DNA from: Actinomycetota bacterium
GTDB taxonomy: Bacteria; Actinomycetota; Thermoleophilia; Gaiellales; Gaiellaceae
Length of the DNA: 40,174 nt
Direction: 5' to 3'
NCBI GenBank assembly: GCA_005884575.1
Contig: VAWW01000025.1
Span: 7,572-47,745, forward strand
The notes under the pieces are model-generated. The model was not told where the DNA came from. It searched no databases and was given only the letters and a program-made list of their open reading frames with translations. Of the stretch, positions 15,548 through 23,780 are shown piece after piece. The translations under genes were made by a program, and so were the position numbers. Within the stretch, counting starts at the first letter, position 1. Each line of letters opens with the position of its first letter.

Positions 15548-16234
15548 ATGACGGCGATGACCACCGTCCTCGTGGTCGACGACGAGCCCCTCGTCCGCGA
15601 CGTCGTCGTCCGCTACCTGAAGCGCGAAGGGTTCAAGACGCTCGAAGCGGCGGACGGCGATTCCGCGCGCGAGCTGATCGAGCACGCGGATCCGCACCTC
15701 GTCGTGCTCGACGTGATGCTTCCCGGCACGGACGGACTCGCGCTCTGCCGTTGGATCCGGTCGCGAAGCGAGCTCCCCGTGATCATGCTCACTGCGCGCG
15801 GTGACGAGGCCGACCGGATCGTCGGACTGGAGCTCGGCGCGGACGACTACGTCACGAAGCCCTTCTCGCCGCGGGAGCTCGCCGCACGAGTACGAACCGT
15901 CCTACGCCGGACCGGTCCCCCGCCGGCTCCGGTCGAGCAGCTCAGGTTCGGCGGGCTGGAGCTCGACGCGCGGGCGCGCGATGTGCTGCTCGACGGCCGG
16001 CCGCTCCGGCTGACGGCGAAGGAGTTCGACCTGCTGTTCTTCCTCGCCTCGAACCCGCGGCAGGTGTTCTCGCGCGACCAGCTGATGGCCCGCGTCTGGG
16101 GCTACGAGGCGGCGCTCGACACGGGCACGGTCACCGTCCACATCCGGCGGCTGCGCTCCAAGATCGAGCCGGATCCGGCTGAACCGCGGCACCTCGAGAC
16201 GGTCTGGGGCGTCGGCTACCGGTTCGTGCCGTGA
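15548..16234 (+). CDS. OmpR/PhoB-family response regulator
   Basis: 228 aa. The receiver domain has the acidic pair DDE (11-13), phospho-acceptor Asp55 in VVLDVMLPG, Thr in MLTARG and Lys in VTKPFSP. The C-terminal winged helix is complete (LTAKEFDLLFFLASNPRQVFSR, VTVHIRRLRSKIE, VWGVGYRFV). ATG 15548 was chosen; GTG 15542 is an in-frame alternative. It overlaps the kinase start (GTGA). As the only regulator in the operon it probably controls the redox genes, possibly via the palindromes at 13705-13759. Confidence 0.93.
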   Translation: MTAMTTVLVVDDEPLVRDVVVRYLKREGFKTLEAADGDSARELIEHADPHLVVLDVMLPGTDGLALCRWIRSRSELPVIMLTARGDEADRIVGLELGADDYVTKPFSPRELAARVRTVLRRTGPPPAPVEQLRFGGLELDARARDVLLDGRPLRLTAKEFDLLFFLASNPRQVFSRDQLMARVWGYEAALDTGTVTVHIRRLRSKIEPDPAEPRHLETVWGVGYRFVP

Positions 16235-17310
16235 TCGGCTTCGCCCTCGCGGTCGCCGCCGCAACGCTTGCCACGGGCTTCGCGGCGACGCTCGCGCTGC
16301 GCCTGCTGCCGACCGTTCGCCTGCAGCTGGCGGGCCTGGCGCTGCTCGCGGTCGCGCTGCCGCTCCTCGCTGTGCTGCTGTCGGGCTGGGTGATGTTCCA
16401 CATGGGCGACGACGTCAAGATCCTCGCGGTCGCGGCCGCCTCGTCGTCCGCCGCCGTCGCCGCGGCCCTGGCGCTCGGCACGTCGATCGCGCGGCGGATC
16501 GACCGGCTCCGTTCCGCGTCGTCCCGGCTCGCGGGCGGCGATCTCCGCGCCCGCGCGCCCGACCGCGGCCCGCGCGAGCTCGCCGAGCTCGGCCGCTCGT
16601 TCAACGAGATGGCGACGAGCCTCGAAGGGCTCTTCGACGCGCGACGCGAGCTCGTCGCCGCTGCGAGCCACGATCTGCGGACGCCGATCGCGTCGATCAC
16701 GGCGATGCTCGAGGCGATCGAGGACGGGCTCGCCGAGCCCGAGGAATACCTCGCGCCGCTCCAGGACCAGGTTCGGCGGCTCGGCGCCCTCGTCGAGGAC
16801 CTCTTCGAGCTCGCGCGCATCGACGCCGGCGCGCTCGCGCACGAGCTGCGGGCGACGCAACTCGCGGCGTTGGTCGAGTCGTGCGTGCGCGGGCTCGAGG
16901 CCGAAGCGCGCGCGCGGAACGTCCGACTGGAGCAGCGGATCGACACGACGGCACCGACAGTGCGGTGCGCACCCGAGCAGGTGGAGCGCGTCCTCCTCAA
17001 CCTCTTGACGAACGCGTTGCGCCACACGCCGTCGGACGGAACCGTCGCGGTGATTCTCGCCTCGGAACGGGACCGCGTACGCGTCACGGTCGAAGACAGC
17101 GGCGAGGGGATCCCCGCGGGTACGGAGCGACGGATCTTCGACCGCTTCTGGCGCGGCGATTCCGCTCGCACCGCCGCGGACGGCGGGGCCGGGCTCGGCC
17201 TCGCAATCGCGCGCGGCCTCGTCGAGGCGCAGGGCGGCGAGATCTGGGCGGAACGAGGCGAGACCGGCGGCGCGCGGGTCTCGTTCACGATTCCCGCCGG
17301 CGCAGCCTGA
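16231..17310 (+). CDS. Sensor histidine kinase
   Basis: 359 aa. The N-terminal membrane part has about three closely spaced hydrophobic segments (1-25, 32-56, 63-86) and almost no external loop. Then come HAMP (about 87-138, RRIDRLRSASSRLAGGDL), the HisKA box AAASHDLRTPIAS (His147), N box LLNLLTNALRH, G1 DSGEGIPAG, F box IFDRFWRGD and G2 GAGLGLAIARG, all intact. With no extracytoplasmic sensor domain it may sense within the membrane or through the neighbouring cytochrome. GTG start overlaps the regulator stop; its own stop is 1 nt from the convergent IclR gene. Confidence 0.93.
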   Translation: MIGFALAVAAATLATGFAATLALRLLPTVRLQLAGLALLAVALPLLAVLLSGWVMFHMGDDVKILAVAAASSSAAVAAALALGTSIARRIDRLRSASSRLAGGDLRARAPDRGPRELAELGRSFNEMATSLEGLFDARRELVAAASHDLRTPIASITAMLEAIEDGLAEPEEYLAPLQDQVRRLGALVEDLFELARIDAGALAHELRATQLAALVESCVRGLEAEARARNVRLEQRIDTTAPTVRCAPEQVERVLLNLLTNALRHTPSDGTVAVILASERDRVRVTVEDSGEGIPAGTERRIFDRFWRGDSARTAADGGAGLGLAIARGLVEAQGGEIWAERGETGGARVSFTIPAGAA

Positions 17311-17311
17311 C

Positions 17312-18067
17312 TCAGGCGAGCAGCGCCCTCACCTCTGCCGCCGCGCCGACCGCCTTCCGGCCGATCTCCGGCAGGCGCTCGCGCGGGACCCGGTGCTGCG
17401 GGCCCCAGACGCTGACGATCGCGACCGGGCGCTCGCGCTCGTTCAGCACCGGCGCCGACACCCCGTACAGCGTCTCCTCCAGCTCGCCGACGCAGACGCT
17501 GTAGCCCTCGCTCCGCACCGTCGCGAACTCCTGCTCGAGCTGGCGCCGGTCGGTGATCGTCGTTTCGGTGAACCGCTTCGGCCGCGCGGGCAGGAGCGCC
17601 GCCCGCTCTTCCTTCGGCAGCCACGCGAGGAACGCCTTCCCGCTGGAGGTCGCGTGCAGCGCGGCCGAGCGGCCGAGCCAGTTCGCGGACATGATGTGCG
17701 GCGCCTCGACCTGGTCGACGTAGACGAGGGTGAAGCGCTTCGCGATCGCGAGATTCGCGGTCTCGCCGGTCTCGGTCGCCAGCTGCTCGAGCACGGGATG
17801 CGCGCGGCGGACGAGCGCGTCGTGGTCGCCGGCCGCAGCGATCTGCACGATCACGTAGCCGACCGTGTAGCGCTGCGTCACCGGGTCACGCTCCACGAGC
17901 CCTTGCTTGTCGAGCGTCGCGAGCAGCCGCCACGCCGTGCTGCGGTTCAGCCCGCATGCGGCAGCGAGCTCGACAACTGTTTGTGGCTGTGGGCTGTTCG
18001 CGACGGCCTTCAGCAGCGCGGCCGCGCGGTCGACCGACTGGATCGTACGCAGCCCTTCGTCGCTCAC
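17312..18067 (-). CDS. IclR-family transcriptional regulator
   Basis: 251 aa, the usual IclR length. An N-terminal winged helix (about 5-65: TIQSVDRAAALLKAVA, VVELAAACGLNRSTAWRLLATL) is followed by an IclR effector domain (about 75-248: GETANLAIAKRFTLVYVDQV, LHATSSGKAFLAWLP, GYSVCVGELEETLYGVSAPV). The GTG at 18067 is the best start. Family members sense small aromatic or carboxylic acids and control catabolic genes. It lies downstream of the acyl-CoA synthetase gene on the same strand, separated by a hairpin-rich element that may terminate or attenuate read-through. It could regulate that synthetase or the divergent peptide-transporter/carnitine cluster; this is position-based inference. Confidence 0.92.
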   Translation of the reverse strand: MSDEGLRTIQSVDRAAALLKAVANSPQPQTVVELAAACGLNRSTAWRLLATLDKQGLVERDPVTQRYTVGYVIVQIAAAGDHDALVRRAHPVLEQLATETGETANLAIAKRFTLVYVDQVEAPHIMSANWLGRSAALHATSSGKAFLAWLPKEERAALLPARPKRFTETTITDRRQLEQEFATVRSEGYSVCVGELEETLYGVSAPVLNERERPVAIVSVWGPQHRVPRERLPEIGRKAVGAAAEVRALLA

Positions 18068-18083
18068 GCGGCGGCCTCCGACG

Positions 18084-18211
18084 CGTGAGCGTGGGGAGGG
18101 GCTTCCCTTCCGGGGGAACCGGAAGGTTCCCCCGACCCTTCGAAGAAGGGGGCACGTGGGGGAAACATGGTTTCCCCCACGGGAGCGAGCCGAAGGCGAG
18201 CGACGCTCACG
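18084..18211. repeat. 128-bp hairpin-rich element with 9-bp terminal inverted repeats (MITE/REP-like)
   Basis: The element is bounded by CGTGAGCGT (18084-18092) and ACGCTCACG (18203-18211), a perfect 9-bp inverted repeat. Inside are three hairpins. CGGGGGAACC pairs with GGTTCCCCCG around a GGAA loop (18111-18134). CCCTTC pairs with GAAGGG around GAA (18137-18151 region). A perfect 12-bp stem CGTGGGGGAAAC/GTTTCCCCCACG has a 3-nt loop (18155-18181). There is no T-run, so it is not a simple rho-independent terminator. The right terminal repeat contains the stop codon of the acyl-CoA synthetase, and the IclR start lies 16 bp beyond the left one. No target-site duplication is evident. Other copies in the genome cannot be checked here. 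Confidence 0.65.
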
Positions 18212-20183
18212 GCCGCTCCATCGCGACGCGCGCGTCGAGGGCGACCGCGCCGCCGGGCGACACGAGCAGCGGGTTGATCTCGACCTCAGCGTCGAGCCGG
18301 GAGAGCGCCGACGCGACCCGCGCGGCTGCCACAACGTCCACGGCCGGCCGGCCGCGGACGCCGTCGAGGAGGGGCCCGCAGCGCAGCGAGCGGAGGAGCT
18401 CCTCGGCCTCGGCCGTCTCTACCGGCGCGAGCGCGACTGCGACGTCGCGAAGAACCTCGGCGTAGATCCCGCCGAGCCCGACGAGCAGCAGCTGTCCGAA
18501 GCGGGGGTCACGCCGTGTCCCGACAATCAGCTCGACGCCGTCCCGCGTGTCCACCATCCGCTCGACCGAGCACTCCGCCGCAGCGACCGCCCGGTATGCA
18601 TCCTCGAGCGCGTCCTCGTCGGCGATCCCGAGCACGACGCCGCCCGCGTCCGACTTATGCGGGCGGTCGAGACCCTTCAGCACGACCGGGTAACCGAACT
18701 GCCGCGCCGCCGCGAGCGCCGCTTCGAGCGAGCGAATACGCCGGGCCTCGGCGATCGGAATGCCCGCCGCCGCGACGAGCTCCCGGGCCTCGAAGTACCC
18801 CTCGCCCGCGGGCTGGACGAGTAACGGACTGCTTCGTGGGCTCGGGCGGGGGCCCGGTCGCTCTGCGAGCACGGCCAGGGCCGCGAGGGCCGCGTCGATG
18901 TCGCGGTAGACGAGCGCGCCTTCCTCCCGCAGCGTCGCTGCGGCGGCCGAGTCCGGATACATCGTGTGGACGACGAGCTGCACGTCCGCCGCGGCGCGGG
19001 CCAGCTCGGCTGCGACCTCGCGCTCACCGTCGACGCCGTAGCCGCCGAAGTAGCCCGTCACGAGGAGCGCGTCGACCTCGCCGGACTGGAGGATGAGGCG
19101 GCCGACGCGCGCGAAGCTGCGCACGTCACGCTCGGCGCCGCCGGCGAAGTCGACCGGGTTCGTCGTCGTGGCCGTCGGCGGAAGCACGTCGCCGATCGCC
19201 CGTGCGAGCGACTCGGAGAGCGCGGGAAGCCTGAGGCCATGTCGCGCGGCCGCGTCGGCCGCGACCACGCCGTGGCCGCCGCCATCGCCGAGCACCGCCA
19301 CGCGCCGCCCGTGCAGCCGCTTCCCGAGCAGCAGGGCCTTCGCCGCCAGCACCAGCTCGCGCGGAGTCGCAACGCGGACGATTCCCGCGGCCCGGCACGC
19401 GGCGTCGACGGCGAGCTGGTCGCTCACGAGTGCACCGGTGTGCGAGCGCGCAGCCCGGACGCTGGCCGCGCTTCCGCCGACGGTCAGGAGGACGACCGGC
19501 TTCCCGGCTTCGCCGGCGGCACGGACGAACGCGCGCCCGTCGCGGAAGTCCTCGACGTAGAGCGCGATCAGCCGCGTTCCGTCGTGCCGCGCGAAGTCGT
19601 CGACGAGCTCCGCCGCCTCGAGGTCGGCCTGGTTGCCGAGCGAGGCGAACCGGGAGAAGCCGAGCCCTTCGTCCGCGGCGAGCAGGCCCAGCTCGAGCGA
19701 CAGATTCCCGCTCTGCGCGATCAGCCCGATCTCGCCCGGCGGCAGGTCGACCCACGGCGCAAGGTCGAGCTCCGCGTCGCGGTCGAAGACCCCGAGGCAG
19801 TTCGGGCCGAGGAGCACCGCGCCGGCGGCCCGCACCCGCTCGGCGATCTCCGGCTCGCGGGCCTGGGGGAAGCCGGCCGTGATGCCGACGATCGCCCGCG
19901 CACCCGCCGCGAGCGCCGCGTCGACCGTTTCCTCGAATCCTTCCGACGGCACGCAGGCGACGACGAGCTCGGGGGCGTCCGGCAGCTCGGCGAGAGACGA
20001 GACCGTCCCGTCGCCGCCGCTCCGGTTGACGAGGTGGACGCTCCGCCGGTGCGCGCCCTTCAGCGCGCCCCGAGCCAGCAGCCCGCCCCATTTCGCCGGA
20101 TCGCGCGACGCCCCGACGACGGCCACCGAGCGCGGTGCGAAGAGCGAGTCGAGCGAGCGCCTGTTCAGCATGCGAACCAGCAT
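18207..20183 (-). CDS. ADP-forming acyl-CoA synthetase (acetate-CoA ligase family, fused subunits)
   Basis: 658 aa, both halves of an NDP-forming acyl-CoA synthetase in one chain. Domains: CoA-binding Rossmann (about 15-135, SVAVVGASRDPAKWGG, LLGPNCLGV), succinyl-CoA-synthetase-like ligase domains (about 150-450) with phospho-histidine 248 in ARSHTGALVS, and C-terminal ATP-grasp (about 460-655, YPVVLKGLDRPHKSDAGGV, VELIVGTRRDPRFGQLLLVGLGG). It activates a carboxylic acid with ATP and CoA, giving ADP and phosphate. ATG 20183 was taken; ATG 20171 is also possible. Divergent from the peptide transporter, so it may activate an acid released by that pathway. Its stop codon lies in the terminal repeat of the adjacent element, but the C-terminus (EINPLLVSPGGAVALDARV) looks natural. 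Confidence 0.9.
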   Translation of the reverse strand: MLVRMLNRRSLDSLFAPRSVAVVGASRDPAKWGGLLARGALKGAHRRSVHLVNRSGGDGTVSSLAELPDAPELVVACVPSEGFEETVDAALAAGARAIVGITAGFPQAREPEIAERVRAAGAVLLGPNCLGVFDRDAELDLAPWVDLPPGEIGLIAQSGNLSLELGLLAADEGLGFSRFASLGNQADLEAAELVDDFARHDGTRLIALYVEDFRDGRAFVRAAGEAGKPVVLLTVGGSAASVRAARSHTGALVSDQLAVDAACRAAGIVRVATPRELVLAAKALLLGKRLHGRRVAVLGDGGGHGVVAADAAARHGLRLPALSESLARAIGDVLPPTATTTNPVDFAGGAERDVRSFARVGRLILQSGEVDALLVTGYFGGYGVDGEREVAAELARAAADVQLVVHTMYPDSAAAATLREEGALVYRDIDAALAALAVLAERPGPRPSPRSSPLLVQPAGEGYFEARELVAAAGIPIAEARRIRSLEAALAAARQFGYPVVLKGLDRPHKSDAGGVVLGIADEDALEDAYRAVAAAECSVERMVDTRDGVELIVGTRRDPRFGQLLLVGLGGIYAEVLRDVAVALAPVETAEAEELLRSLRCGPLLDGVRGRPAVDVVAAARVASALSRLDAEVEINPLLVSPGGAVALDARVAMERP

Positions 20184-20197
20184 CGCACAATCTCATC

Positions 20198-20227
20198 TTG
20201 ACTCGCACGCCACGAGGGGCTTAGGGT
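20198..20227 (+). promoter_or_regulatory. Promoter of the peptide-type ABC transporter operon
   Basis: TTGACT (20198-20203), 18-bp spacer, TAGGGT (20222-20227), matching the promoter architecture of the ROK kinase operon including the C after the -10. The 5' leader is about 37 nt and ends with a strong Shine-Dalgarno AAGGAGG (20257-20263), 8 nt before ATG 20272. Confidence 0.6.
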
Positions 20228-20271
20228 CGAGAGGCGCTCGAGCGAACCCCACGCCCAAGGAGGCGACTGCG

Positions 20272-21861
20272 ATGACCGAGCACCTGACCCGGGACGAACT
20301 TCTCCGTCGCGCGGCCGCAGGAGGTGCGCTGATCGCGGCGAGCGGGGCGCTAAGCGACGCGGCCCTCGCCGGCGGCCGGGCTGCGAAGCCGAAGAAGGGC
20401 GGCACGTTCCGGATCGGCGTCTCTGGCGGCTCGACGAAGGACTTCATCGACGGGCAGGACATCGTCACGCGGCCGGACCAGGCCCGGATCGTCACGGGCT
20501 GGGAGACGCTCGTCAACTTCAGCCCGCAGTTCAAGCTCGTCTTCACCGGGCTCGCGGAGGAGATCAGCGCGAAGAGCGCGGACGTCTGGACGATCCGCGT
20601 GCGCCCGGGCATCGAGTTCCACAACGGCAAGACGCTCGGCGCCGACGACGTCATCTACTCGCTCCAGCGACTCGTCAACCCCAAGCTCGGCCTCTTCGGC
20701 GGTGCGGCGCTGAAGTCGCTCGACCCGACCCGAATGAAGAAGGTCGACAAGCGGACCGTGCGCCTCTTCCTGAAGCAGAAGGACGTGACGATCCTCGACG
20801 CGCTCGGCCAGTACATCGCTGGCATCGTGCCGGTCGGCTACAGCCCCGACGCGGTCGGCAAGGCGAACCCGAACGTCGGCACCGGCCCGTACAAGGTGCA
20901 GAGCTTCACGCCCGGCCAGCAGAGCACGCACCTCCGCAATCCGAACTACTGGCGCTCGGGCCAGCCGTATTTCGACAAGGTCGTCATCATCGACTTCCCG
21001 GACGACACCGCCCGTGTCAACGCGCTGCTCGGCGGCCAGATCGACGCGATGACGGACGTGCCGCCCGCGCAGGTCGCCGTCGTCAACGGCCACTCCGGGA
21101 CGAAGGTGCTCGAGTCGCCGAGCGCGGCGTGGACGCCGATCTGCATGCGGGTCGACGCACCGCCGTTCGACGACGTGCGCGTCCGCCAGGCGATGCGCCT
21201 GATCGCGAACCGGCCGCAGATGGTGCAGCAGGCGCTCGCCGGCCATGGTCACATCGGCAACGACCTGTACGGGATCTTCGACGAGGTCTTCGCGAAGGAT
21301 CTCCCGCAGCGGCACCAGGACATCGCCAAGGCGAAGTCGCTGCTCAAGGCGGCCGGACACGAGAACCTGACGGTCGATCTCCAGTCCACGAACGGGGCGC
21401 TCGGGATGAACGAAGGCGCCCAGGTGTTCGCGCAGCAAGCGAAGGCCGCCGGCGTGACGGTCAACGCGAAGATCCTCGACAGCGGCGCGTTCTACGGCGA
21501 CCAGTACCTGAAGTGGCCGTTCTCGACGGACTTCTGGGGCTCGCGCAACTATCTGTCGCAGGTCGCGGCCGGGAGCCTGCCGACGTCGCCGTACAACGAG
21601 ACGCACTGGCCGGACACGAAGGACAACAAGTTCCTCTCCCTCTACAAGCAGGCGCTCAAGACGGTCGACCGCAAGAAGCGCGCCGCGATCGAGCACGAGA
21701 TGCAGAAGATGGAGTACGACAAGGGCGGCTACATCATCTGGGGCTTCTCGACCCTGCTCGACGGCTACGCCACAAAGGTCAAGGGATTGAAGCAAGGCGA
21801 CAAGGGCGTGCTGCCGCTGAACGCCTTCGGCCACGGGTACCGGACGATCTGGTTCGGCTAG
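20272..21861 (+). CDS. Peptide/nickel-type ABC transporter substrate-binding protein (SBP_bac_5)
   Basis: 529 aa extracellular binding protein of the DppA/OppA class. The N-terminus (LTRDELLRRAAAGGALIAAS) looks like a signal with paired arginines, possibly Tat-dependent, with no lipobox. Family landmarks are GLAEEIS, WTIRVRPGIEFHNGKTLGADDVIYSL, VGTGPYKVQSFTPGQ, LRNPNYWRSGQPYFDKV and the C-terminal GFSTLLDGYATKVKGL. The class binds peptides but also opines, nickel, oligosaccharides and quaternary amines. The downstream carnitine enzymes raise the possibility of a carnitine-type ligand. Strong promoter and SD upstream; a 39-bp gap to permease 1 holds a small hairpin (CGGAC-TAGC-GTCCG, 21880-21893). 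Confidence 0.9.
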   Translation: MTEHLTRDELLRRAAAGGALIAASGALSDAALAGGRAAKPKKGGTFRIGVSGGSTKDFIDGQDIVTRPDQARIVTGWETLVNFSPQFKLVFTGLAEEISAKSADVWTIRVRPGIEFHNGKTLGADDVIYSLQRLVNPKLGLFGGAALKSLDPTRMKKVDKRTVRLFLKQKDVTILDALGQYIAGIVPVGYSPDAVGKANPNVGTGPYKVQSFTPGQQSTHLRNPNYWRSGQPYFDKVVIIDFPDDTARVNALLGGQIDAMTDVPPAQVAVVNGHSGTKVLESPSAAWTPICMRVDAPPFDDVRVRQAMRLIANRPQMVQQALAGHGHIGNDLYGIFDEVFAKDLPQRHQDIAKAKSLLKAAGHENLTVDLQSTNGALGMNEGAQVFAQQAKAAGVTVNAKILDSGAFYGDQYLKWPFSTDFWGSRNYLSQVAAGSLPTSPYNETHWPDTKDNKFLSLYKQALKTVDRKKRAAIEHEMQKMEYDKGGYIIWGFSTLLDGYATKVKGLKQGDKGVLPLNAFGHGYRTIWFG

Positions 21862-21900
21862 TAGACGGGGAGGGTCGATCGGACTAGCGTCCGTCGGAGG

Positions 21901-22890
21901 ATGAGCACCGCAATCAGGTTCGTGCGGCGCGGGATCTCGGGCTTCGTCCTCCGGCGGGTGCTGCTCGGCCTGCTGACGCTCCTGCTCGTCTCGGTGATCG
22001 TCTTCGCGGCGACCCAGGCGCTGCCGAGCGATCCCGCACGCGCGATCCTCGGCCGCACGGCGACGCCGGAGTCGCTCGCCGCCCTCCGCAAGCAGCTGAA
22101 CCTCACCGGATCGATACCCGGCCAGTACGCGCACTGGCTGAAGGGGTTCGTCACCGGCGACTTCGGCAACTCGCTCGCGGCGCGCGGCGAGCCGGTCACG
22201 CAGGTGCTCGGGAAGCGGCTCGAGAACTCGGCGTTCCTCGTCCTGATCGCGGGCGAGGTCAGCATCCCGCTCTCGATCCTGCTCGGCGTCCTCGCCGCGC
22301 GGCGGCGCGACGGTCCGTTCGACCACACGAGCTCGCTGCTGATGCTCGCCCTCGCGGCGCTGCCCGAGTTCGTCGTCGGAATCGCGCTCGTCGTCCTGTT
22401 CGGGACGACGGTCTTCCACTGGCTGCCGGCGGTCTCGCTGATCCCACCGGAGGACACGCCGTTCCAGCACCTGAAGGCGCTCATCCTGCCGGTTGCGACG
22501 CTCGTTCTCGCGGTGTCGCCGTACATCGCGCGGATCATGCGCGCCTCGATGGTCGAGGTGCTCGAGAGCGACTTCGTCGAGATGGCGCGGCTCAAGGGGA
22601 TGCCGGAGCGGCACGTGCTGTGGCGGCACGCGGTGCCGAACGCGGTCGCGCCGGCGATCCAGGTGATCGCCCTCAACCTCGCGTACTTGGCCGGAGGGAT
22701 CGTCGTCGTCGAGTTCGTGTTCGGTTATCCGGGCATCGGCTCGGCGCTCGTCGACGCCGTCGCGAACCGCGACCTGCCGGTCGTGCAGGCGCTGGCGATC
22801 CTGATTGCCGGCGTCTACGTCGCGCTCAACCTGATGGCCGACGTCGCGACGATCCTCGTCAGCCCGCGCCTGCGGACGTCGCTGCGATGA
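21901..22890 (+). CDS. Peptide-type ABC transporter permease 1 (DppB-like)
   Basis: 329 aa. The N-terminal domain is typical of DppB (VLRRVLLGLLTLLLVSVIVFAATQALPSDPARAILG), followed by about six membrane helices. The EAA loop ARIMRASMVEVLESDFVEMARLKGM precedes 'RHAVPNAVAPAIQV', and the C-terminal FVFGYPGIGSALVDAVANRDLPVVQ is highly conserved in the family. The ATG at 21901 immediately follows GGAGG with no spacer, which is too close for normal ribosome binding; GTG at 21922 is an alternative, but no better SD serves it. The stop overlaps permease 2 (ATGA). Confidence 0.9.
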   Translation: MSTAIRFVRRGISGFVLRRVLLGLLTLLLVSVIVFAATQALPSDPARAILGRTATPESLAALRKQLNLTGSIPGQYAHWLKGFVTGDFGNSLAARGEPVTQVLGKRLENSAFLVLIAGEVSIPLSILLGVLAARRRDGPFDHTSSLLMLALAALPEFVVGIALVVLFGTTVFHWLPAVSLIPPEDTPFQHLKALILPVATLVLAVSPYIARIMRASMVEVLESDFVEMARLKGMPERHVLWRHAVPNAVAPAIQVIALNLAYLAGGIVVVEFVFGYPGIGSALVDAVANRDLPVVQALAILIAGVYVALNLMADVATILVSPRLRTSLR

Positions 22891-23780
22891 CGGCCGTCGC
22901 TCCGGCCGCGGCCGTCGCCGCCCCGCCTGTCGGCCGGCCGCTGACCATCCTGCTGCGCCGCGCCTGGCGCGCGGTGCGGACGAAGGTCGGAGTCGTCCTC
23001 GTCGTGCTGGTCGTCGCTCTCGCGGTGATCGGCCCGTTCTTCGCGCCGCACTCGCCGACGGAGTTCGCCGGAATCCCGTACTCGCACGCGTCGAGCGCGC
23101 TGCCGCTCGGCGCGGACAACCTCGGCCGGGACGTGCTCAGCCGCTTCCTCTGGGGCGGCCGTTCGGTGCTCGGGCTCGCGCTGCTCGCGACCGCGCTCGG
23201 CCTCGCGATCGGCGTCTCGATCGGCCTGGTCGCCGCGTACTCGCGCTCGATCCTCGACGACGTCCTGATGCGCGCGATGGACGTGATCCTCGCGTTCCCG
23301 TCGATCGTGCTCGCGCTGGTCGCGGTTGCAACCGTCGGGCCGAAGCTGTGGCTGCTCGTCCTCGTCGTCGGCTTCACGACCGCGCCGCGCGTCGCCCGGG
23401 TCACGCGCGGCGCGTCGCTCGAGATCGTGGAGCGCGACTTCGTTCAGGCGGCAGAGGCGCTCGGCGAGTCGCGGACCCGGATTCTCTTCGGCGAGATCCT
23501 CCCCAGCATCACGAGCCCGCTGATGGTCGAGGCGAGCCTGCGCCTGACGTACTCGATCGGGCTGATCGCCGGCCTCAGCTTCCTCGGCTTCGGAGTCCAG
23601 CCGCCCTCGGCGGACTGGGGTCTGATGATCAACGAGAACCGCCAGGGTCTCACGATCCAGCCGTGGGGCGCCGTGATGCCCGTGATCGCGATCGCGGTGC
23701 TGACGATCGGGACGAGCCTGATCGGCGACGGGCTGTCCCGTGCGGCGATCGGGCTCGAGCGCGGAGGCGGCGAGCGATGA
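22887..23780 (+). CDS. Peptide-type ABC transporter permease 2 (DppC-like)
   Basis: 297 aa. The N-terminal cytoplasmic part is followed by a first helix (VGVVLVVLVVALAVIGPFFAP), the OppC-type motif HASSALPLGADNLGRDVLSRFLWGGR (LGTDxxGRDxxSR variant), four or five more helices, and the EAA loop APRVARVTRGASLEIVERDFVQAAEALG. Then come FLGFGVQPPSADWGLMINENR and a C-terminal helix. ATG 22887 overlaps the permease 1 stop, and the stop overlaps the ATPase start. It heterodimerises with permease 1. Confidence 0.92.
   Translation: MTAVAPAAAVAAPPVGRPLTILLRRAWRAVRTKVGVVLVVLVVALAVIGPFFAPHSPTEFAGIPYSHASSALPLGADNLGRDVLSRFLWGGRSVLGLALLATALGLAIGVSIGLVAAYSRSILDDVLMRAMDVILAFPSIVLALVAVATVGPKLWLLVLVVGFTTAPRVARVTRGASLEIVERDFVQAAEALGESRTRILFGEILPSITSPLMVEASLRLTYSIGLIAGLSFLGFGVQPPSADWGLMINENRQGLTIQPWGAVMPVIAIAVLTIGTSLIGDGLSRAAIGLERGGGER

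Noticed and set aside
18111..18181. Rho-independent terminator at the hairpin cluster
   Set aside because: The stems are strong, but no T-run follows on either strand and the hairpins lie inside a 9-bp inverted-repeat boundary, so a repeat element fits better.
20350..22629. 759-aa minus-strand open frame opposite the peptide transporter genes
   Set aside because: No recognisable domain; composition is that of an antisense frame, and the plus strand encodes well-conserved transporter proteins.
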